This document shows, piece by piece, positions 50,934 through 52,976 of a stretch of 52,976 nucleotides of DNA. A model generated the notes under the pieces. That model was not told where the DNA came from, did not search any database, and was given only the letters and a program-made list of their open reading frames with translations. Where the stretch lies: assembly GCA_016292445.1 (NCBI GenBank), contig JAEDIN010000003.1, positions 1 to 52,976 of the forward strand, written 5' to 3'. Numbering within the stretch: position 1 is the first letter of the stretch; every line of letters starts with the position of its first letter. A program made the translations under genes and the position numbers. The DNA is from Oscillospiraceae bacterium. GTDB lineage: Bacteria > Bacillota > Clostridia > Oscillospirales > Oscillospiraceae.

Positions 50934-51566
50934 ATGAAAAAAAGAGTGCTAACTTTCATTATGGTTCTTGCACTGTGTCTGGGACTCGCTCCTTCGGCAC
51001 TTGCATCCTCTGTGACCTACGAGGGTCAGGCAGAGAGGTTCGTCTTTGCCCCGGGCACCGACTACTCCCCCACCGACCTTTTTGAGAACTTCAAGAGCGT
51101 TATGCCCGGCGATGAAATCATTCAGAGAATTCAGGTCAAGAATGACGCCGATAAAAATGTCAAGGTTAAGCTCTACCTCCGCGCTCTCGGCGCTCATGAG
51201 GGTTCAAAGGAGTTTCTTGAAAAGATGCACCTGATTGTCAATCAGGAAGGCAAGTCCACACTTTTTGCCGCTCCTGCCGACCAAAAGGCCACCCTTGAGG
51301 ATTGGGTATGCCTCGGCACCTTTGATTCCGGCGCAGATGTTTTCCTTAATGTTACCCTCATGGTACCGCTTGAGATGGATAATGAGTTCCAGGATGCGGT
51401 AGGCTATCTTGACTGGCAATTCAAGGTCGAGGAGTTCCCTGTTGAGCAGTCCGGTCCCAAAACCGGTGACGATTTTGCTGTTTGGCTGTATGTCGGCATC
51501 GGTCTTGCAGGGCTGTGCGCAGTCATAATTCTCATCGTAACCCGACGCAAAGATCAGGACAACTGA
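50934..51566 (+). CDS. secreted protein with PKTGD-type C-terminal anchor
   Basis: 210 residues. A classical Sec signal peptide (about 1-24) has an ordinary ALA-S cleavage site and not the SipW motif. The mature domain has RFVFAPGTDYSPTDLFENF and SVMPGDEIIQRIQVKND. The C-terminus has the order of a sortase signal: QSGPKTGDDF, a hydrophobic helix (WLYVGIGLAGLCAVIILIV) and the basic tail TRRKDQDN. The motif is PKTGD without the leading Leu, and no sortase gene is in the window. It is the last gene of the locus, a plausible anchor for the fibre or giant protein (inference). Confidence 0.85.
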   Translation: MKKRVLTFIMVLALCLGLAPSALASSVTYEGQAERFVFAPGTDYSPTDLFENFKSVMPGDEIIQRIQVKNDADKNVKVKLYLRALGAHEGSKEFLEKMHLIVNQEGKSTLFAAPADQKATLEDWVCLGTFDSGADVFLNVTLMVPLEMDNEFQDAVGYLDWQFKVEEFPVEQSGPKTGDDFAVWLYVGIGLAGLCAVIILIVTRRKDQDN

Positions 51567-51579
51567 TACTTACAAAGAA

Positions 51580-51617
51580 AAATCCGGATGGGCTTTTGAA
51601 GCTCATCCGGATTTATT
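51580..51617 (+). terminator. terminator closing the SipW/TasA-like locus
   Basis: A 16-pair stem (51580-51595 with 51599-51614, one G-U) with a three-base loop, A-rich before and followed by ATTATT. It can serve the plus-strand locus and the minus-strand regulator gene that ends at 51646. Confidence 0.85.
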
Positions 51618-51645
51618 ATTCTGTTTTTAAGGTTAAAACCTGATG

Positions 51646-52095
51646 TCAGCTCAGCTTCTTCCAGTAATTCAGCTTCGGCAGAAGTTCGGACATGTGGGCT
51701 CGCACTGCCTCTGCGGGCCAGTTTTCGTTTGCAAAGGTTTCTGCGCAGAAGTTTATCAGACTGTCCATATCGCTGTAGGTATACTTTCCGTCATGGTAAC
51801 ACCATTTGCAGTATTCCTCGTTAATTGTTCCGTCGGTTTCTCTGCTGAGAATGTCGTCTTCGTTAAGCGGCATACCGCAGCACTGGCAAAACAGCTGTTG
51901 CGGTGAGCCTAAAAGCGTGTTTATCGAGACATTAAAGAGCTTAGACAGCAGTTTTAGTGTTTCTGTGTTGGGTGTAGTTTCACCCGTTTCCCATCTGGAC
52001 ACCGCCTGACGGGTGACAAAAACCTTTTCCGCAAGCTCGTCCTGGGACATGCCGTTCTTTGTTCTCAGCTCAAGTATAATGTTTTTTGTCTCCAT
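51646..52095 (-). CDS. XRE-family regulator with C-terminal zinc ribbon
   Basis: 149 residues from ATG at 52095 (AGGTG six bases upstream; a GTG at 52104 is less likely). Residues about 4-60 are a helix-turn-helix of the Cro/CI type (NGMSQDELAEKVFVTRQAVSRWE). Residues about 72-149 are a putative zinc-ribbon domain with CQCCGMPL and EYCKWCYHDGKYTY, a domain often fused to such regulators in Clostridia. It converges on the surface locus; regulation of that locus is possible but not shown. Ligand and targets are unknown. Confidence 0.9.
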   Translation of the reverse strand: METKNIILELRTKNGMSQDELAEKVFVTRQAVSRWETGETTPNTETLKLLSKLFNVSINTLLGSPQQLFCQCCGMPLNEDDILSRETDGTINEEYCKWCYHDGKYTYSDMDSLINFCAETFANENWPAEAVRAHMSELLPKLNYWKKLS

Positions 52096-52131
52096 TTTTC
52101 TCACCTCGCTTGCATTATAGCACTAATATGC

Positions 52132-52163
52132 AAAAAAGCAAAGCAACCGTTTGTTGCTTTGCT
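52132..52163 (-). terminator. terminator after the DUF5640-like gene
   Basis: AGCAAAGCAAC (52137-52147) pairs perfectly with GTTGCTTTGCT (52153-52163), loop CGTTT. On the minus strand it is followed by a run of six T (52137-52132). It separates the DUF5640-like gene from the XRE gene. Confidence 0.85.
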
Positions 52164-52178
52164 CAGCTTATCGAAAAA

Positions 52179-52718
52179 CTATAAATTCACTCTTCTTTCT
52201 GGTATGGTAAATGTATAGGCAGCATCCCGTGCGGAATCACTTTCAAAGCCGATACTCAATTCATTATCCTTTATTTCATAGGTGAACGGGTAGGTGTTAC
52301 CGGGCAAATTCAGCGAGCCGTTTCCATTTCCGTCAAACTGATATACCGTTACACCGTCAAAATCCCATGTACCCTTCAGATCATCGCCGCCGCTACAGGA
52401 TTTGACACTCAAAATAATTGCGAGAATTATTACAGCGGTCAGTATCACAGTTATAATAGTCAGACAGCGCTGTCTGCGTCTTTTTGCAGCGTTACGCATG
52501 GGGGATAGGTACATTCCCGGCTTTCTCGCAGGCTGTGTGCGGCTTACCGGATGTTCAGATGAGTGTACGGAACTCTGCCGGGAGGTCGAGTTATGACGGG
52601 AAGCCGTCCGGCGAGTTGAACTTATTTGTTCCTGTCCCGGCAGTTTCCTGTGTATAGCAGGCGTATCTTCCGGTGTATCGTTACCGTACGAATCACGCTC
52701 TCCAAAAAAGCAAAACAC
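52179..52718 (-). CDS. membrane protein with extracellular DUF5640-like domain
   Basis: 179 residues from GTG at 52718, with AAAGGAG nine bases upstream. A long polar, Ser/Arg-rich cytoplasmic head (1-80), one membrane helix (about 84-105), then CSGGDD and a small beta domain: LKGTWDFDGVTVYQFDGNGNG and YPFTYEIKDNELSIGFES, typical of DUF5640. The domain stops early at TFTIPERRVNL; relatives usually carry one or two more strands. It has its own terminator. Function is unknown. Cell-surface location is inferred from topology. Confidence 0.78.
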   Translation of the reverse strand: MFCFFGERDSYGNDTPEDTPAIHRKLPGQEQISSTRRTASRHNSTSRQSSVHSSEHPVSRTQPARKPGMYLSPMRNAAKRRRQRCLTIITVILTAVIILAIILSVKSCSGGDDLKGTWDFDGVTVYQFDGNGNGSLNLPGNTYPFTYEIKDNELSIGFESDSARDAAYTFTIPERRVNL

Positions 52719-52741
52719 GCTTCTGCTCCTTTGGAGAAAGA

Positions 52742-52810
52742 GCTGCTCCGGCTGAGCAGCCTTTCAAGGTTACGAAGAGGCGGCGACGGCAAATGCGCCG
52801 TCGCCGCCTC
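52742..52810 (-). other. tandem GC-rich hairpins between the PKTGD gene and the DUF5640-like gene
   Basis: A perfect 14-pair stem, 52777-52790 with 52797-52810 (loop AAATGC), and a 7-pair stem, 52742-52748 with 52754-52760. Reading leftwards, the first follows the stop of the anchored protein and could end its transcript, though only TCTT follows. The second is close to the SD of the next gene. Confidence 0.55.
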
Positions 52811-52831
52811 CGGCTTGGTGCTAATCAGGTA

Positions 52832-52976
52832 TTATTTTGCAGAATATTTTTTCTTTCTGCTGTAAATTACGGTTCCGGCCACACCAACTCCGGATGCTGC
52901 CAGAAGGGCAATCCAAAGACCCAGCATGCTGCTGTCGCCGGTCTTGGGTGTCTCAGGCTCGGTCTCAGGCTCGGTC
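52832..52976 (-). CDS. C-terminus of a PKTGD-anchored surface protein (partial)
   Basis: Minus-strand frame open from the window edge to the TAA at 52834-52832 (47 residues visible). It begins with TEPETEPETPKTGDSS, an acidic Pro/Glu/Thr repeat leading into a PKTGD sorting-type motif, then a hydrophobic helix (LGLWIALLAASGVGVAGTVIY) and the basic tail SRKKKYSAK. This is the layout of a sortase-anchored protein. The rest lies beyond the window, so its function cannot be given. Confidence 0.85.
   Translation of the reverse strand, partial: TEPETEPETPKTGDSSMLGLWIALLAASGVGVAGTVIYSRKKKYSAK

Overview
The window looks like a chromosomal stretch from an anaerobic Firmicute of class Clostridia, most likely a gut Oscillospirales/Ruminococcaceae-type bacterium (inference). 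The signs are strong GGAGG ribosome-binding sites, RNase M5, a DUF421/DUF4363 pair, NrdR, a LytR-CpsA-Psr protein, an rnc-smc-ftsY order typical of Firmicutes, a CoA-transferase of the butyryl-CoA:acetate/4-hydroxybutyrate type, and a SipW/TasA-like surface locus. No rRNA, tRNA, CRISPR array, transposase or phage gene was seen.

Layout. About 40 kb is dense housekeeping sequence, mostly on the minus strand. 21-2083 carries amino-sugar genes (glmM, a nagB-like gene). 2147-3204 is a plus-strand DUF421-DUF4363 pair. 3205-7646 carries nrdR, then rnmV, holA and comEC reading leftwards. 7721-13160 is a leftward cluster mltG - U32 (TrhP-like) - alaS - HIT that ends at a clear terminator. A 41-residue Cys/Gly-rich membrane microprotein lies at 13340-13465. 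13500-17830 is a leftward cluster ogg - Cof-type HAD - sir2 - tagA - tmk - 5-formyl-THF cyclo-ligase. 17949-20500 is a plus-strand operon of CoA-transferase, YbaK-type deacylase and MTA/SAH nucleosidase. rpsU follows with a consensus promoter.

20842-39291 reads leftwards almost without gaps: TrmH-like methyltransferase, dprA, topA, trmFO, plsX, rnc, a radical SAM gene, smc, ftsY, rdgB, yhbY, a nadD-yqeK fusion, an LCP gene, rsfS and leuS. It joins DNA uptake and processing, chromosome organisation, RNA maturation and modification, NAD and nucleotide hygiene, and envelope assembly.

At about 39.4 kb the strand switches. A phosphodiester-glycosidase gene appears to start at an ATA codon. After a 527-base AT-rich non-coding region comes the most interesting part, 41312-51566: a cytoplasmic coiled-coil protein, a SipW-type signal peptidase (Ser/His), three small proteins with SipW-type signal peptides (GTLA[FY][FL][ST]), a 1,895-residue adhesin-like protein built on a duplicated unit of roughly 480-510 residues, a fourth small TasA-like protein, and a protein with a classical signal peptide and a PKTGD-type wall or membrane anchor. 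I read this as a dedicated export and assembly locus for a surface fibre or matrix (inference). A perfect hairpin and a pseudoknot-like leader lie inside it. The window ends with a Zn-ribbon XRE regulator, a DUF5640-like membrane protein and the C-terminus of another PKTGD-anchored protein.
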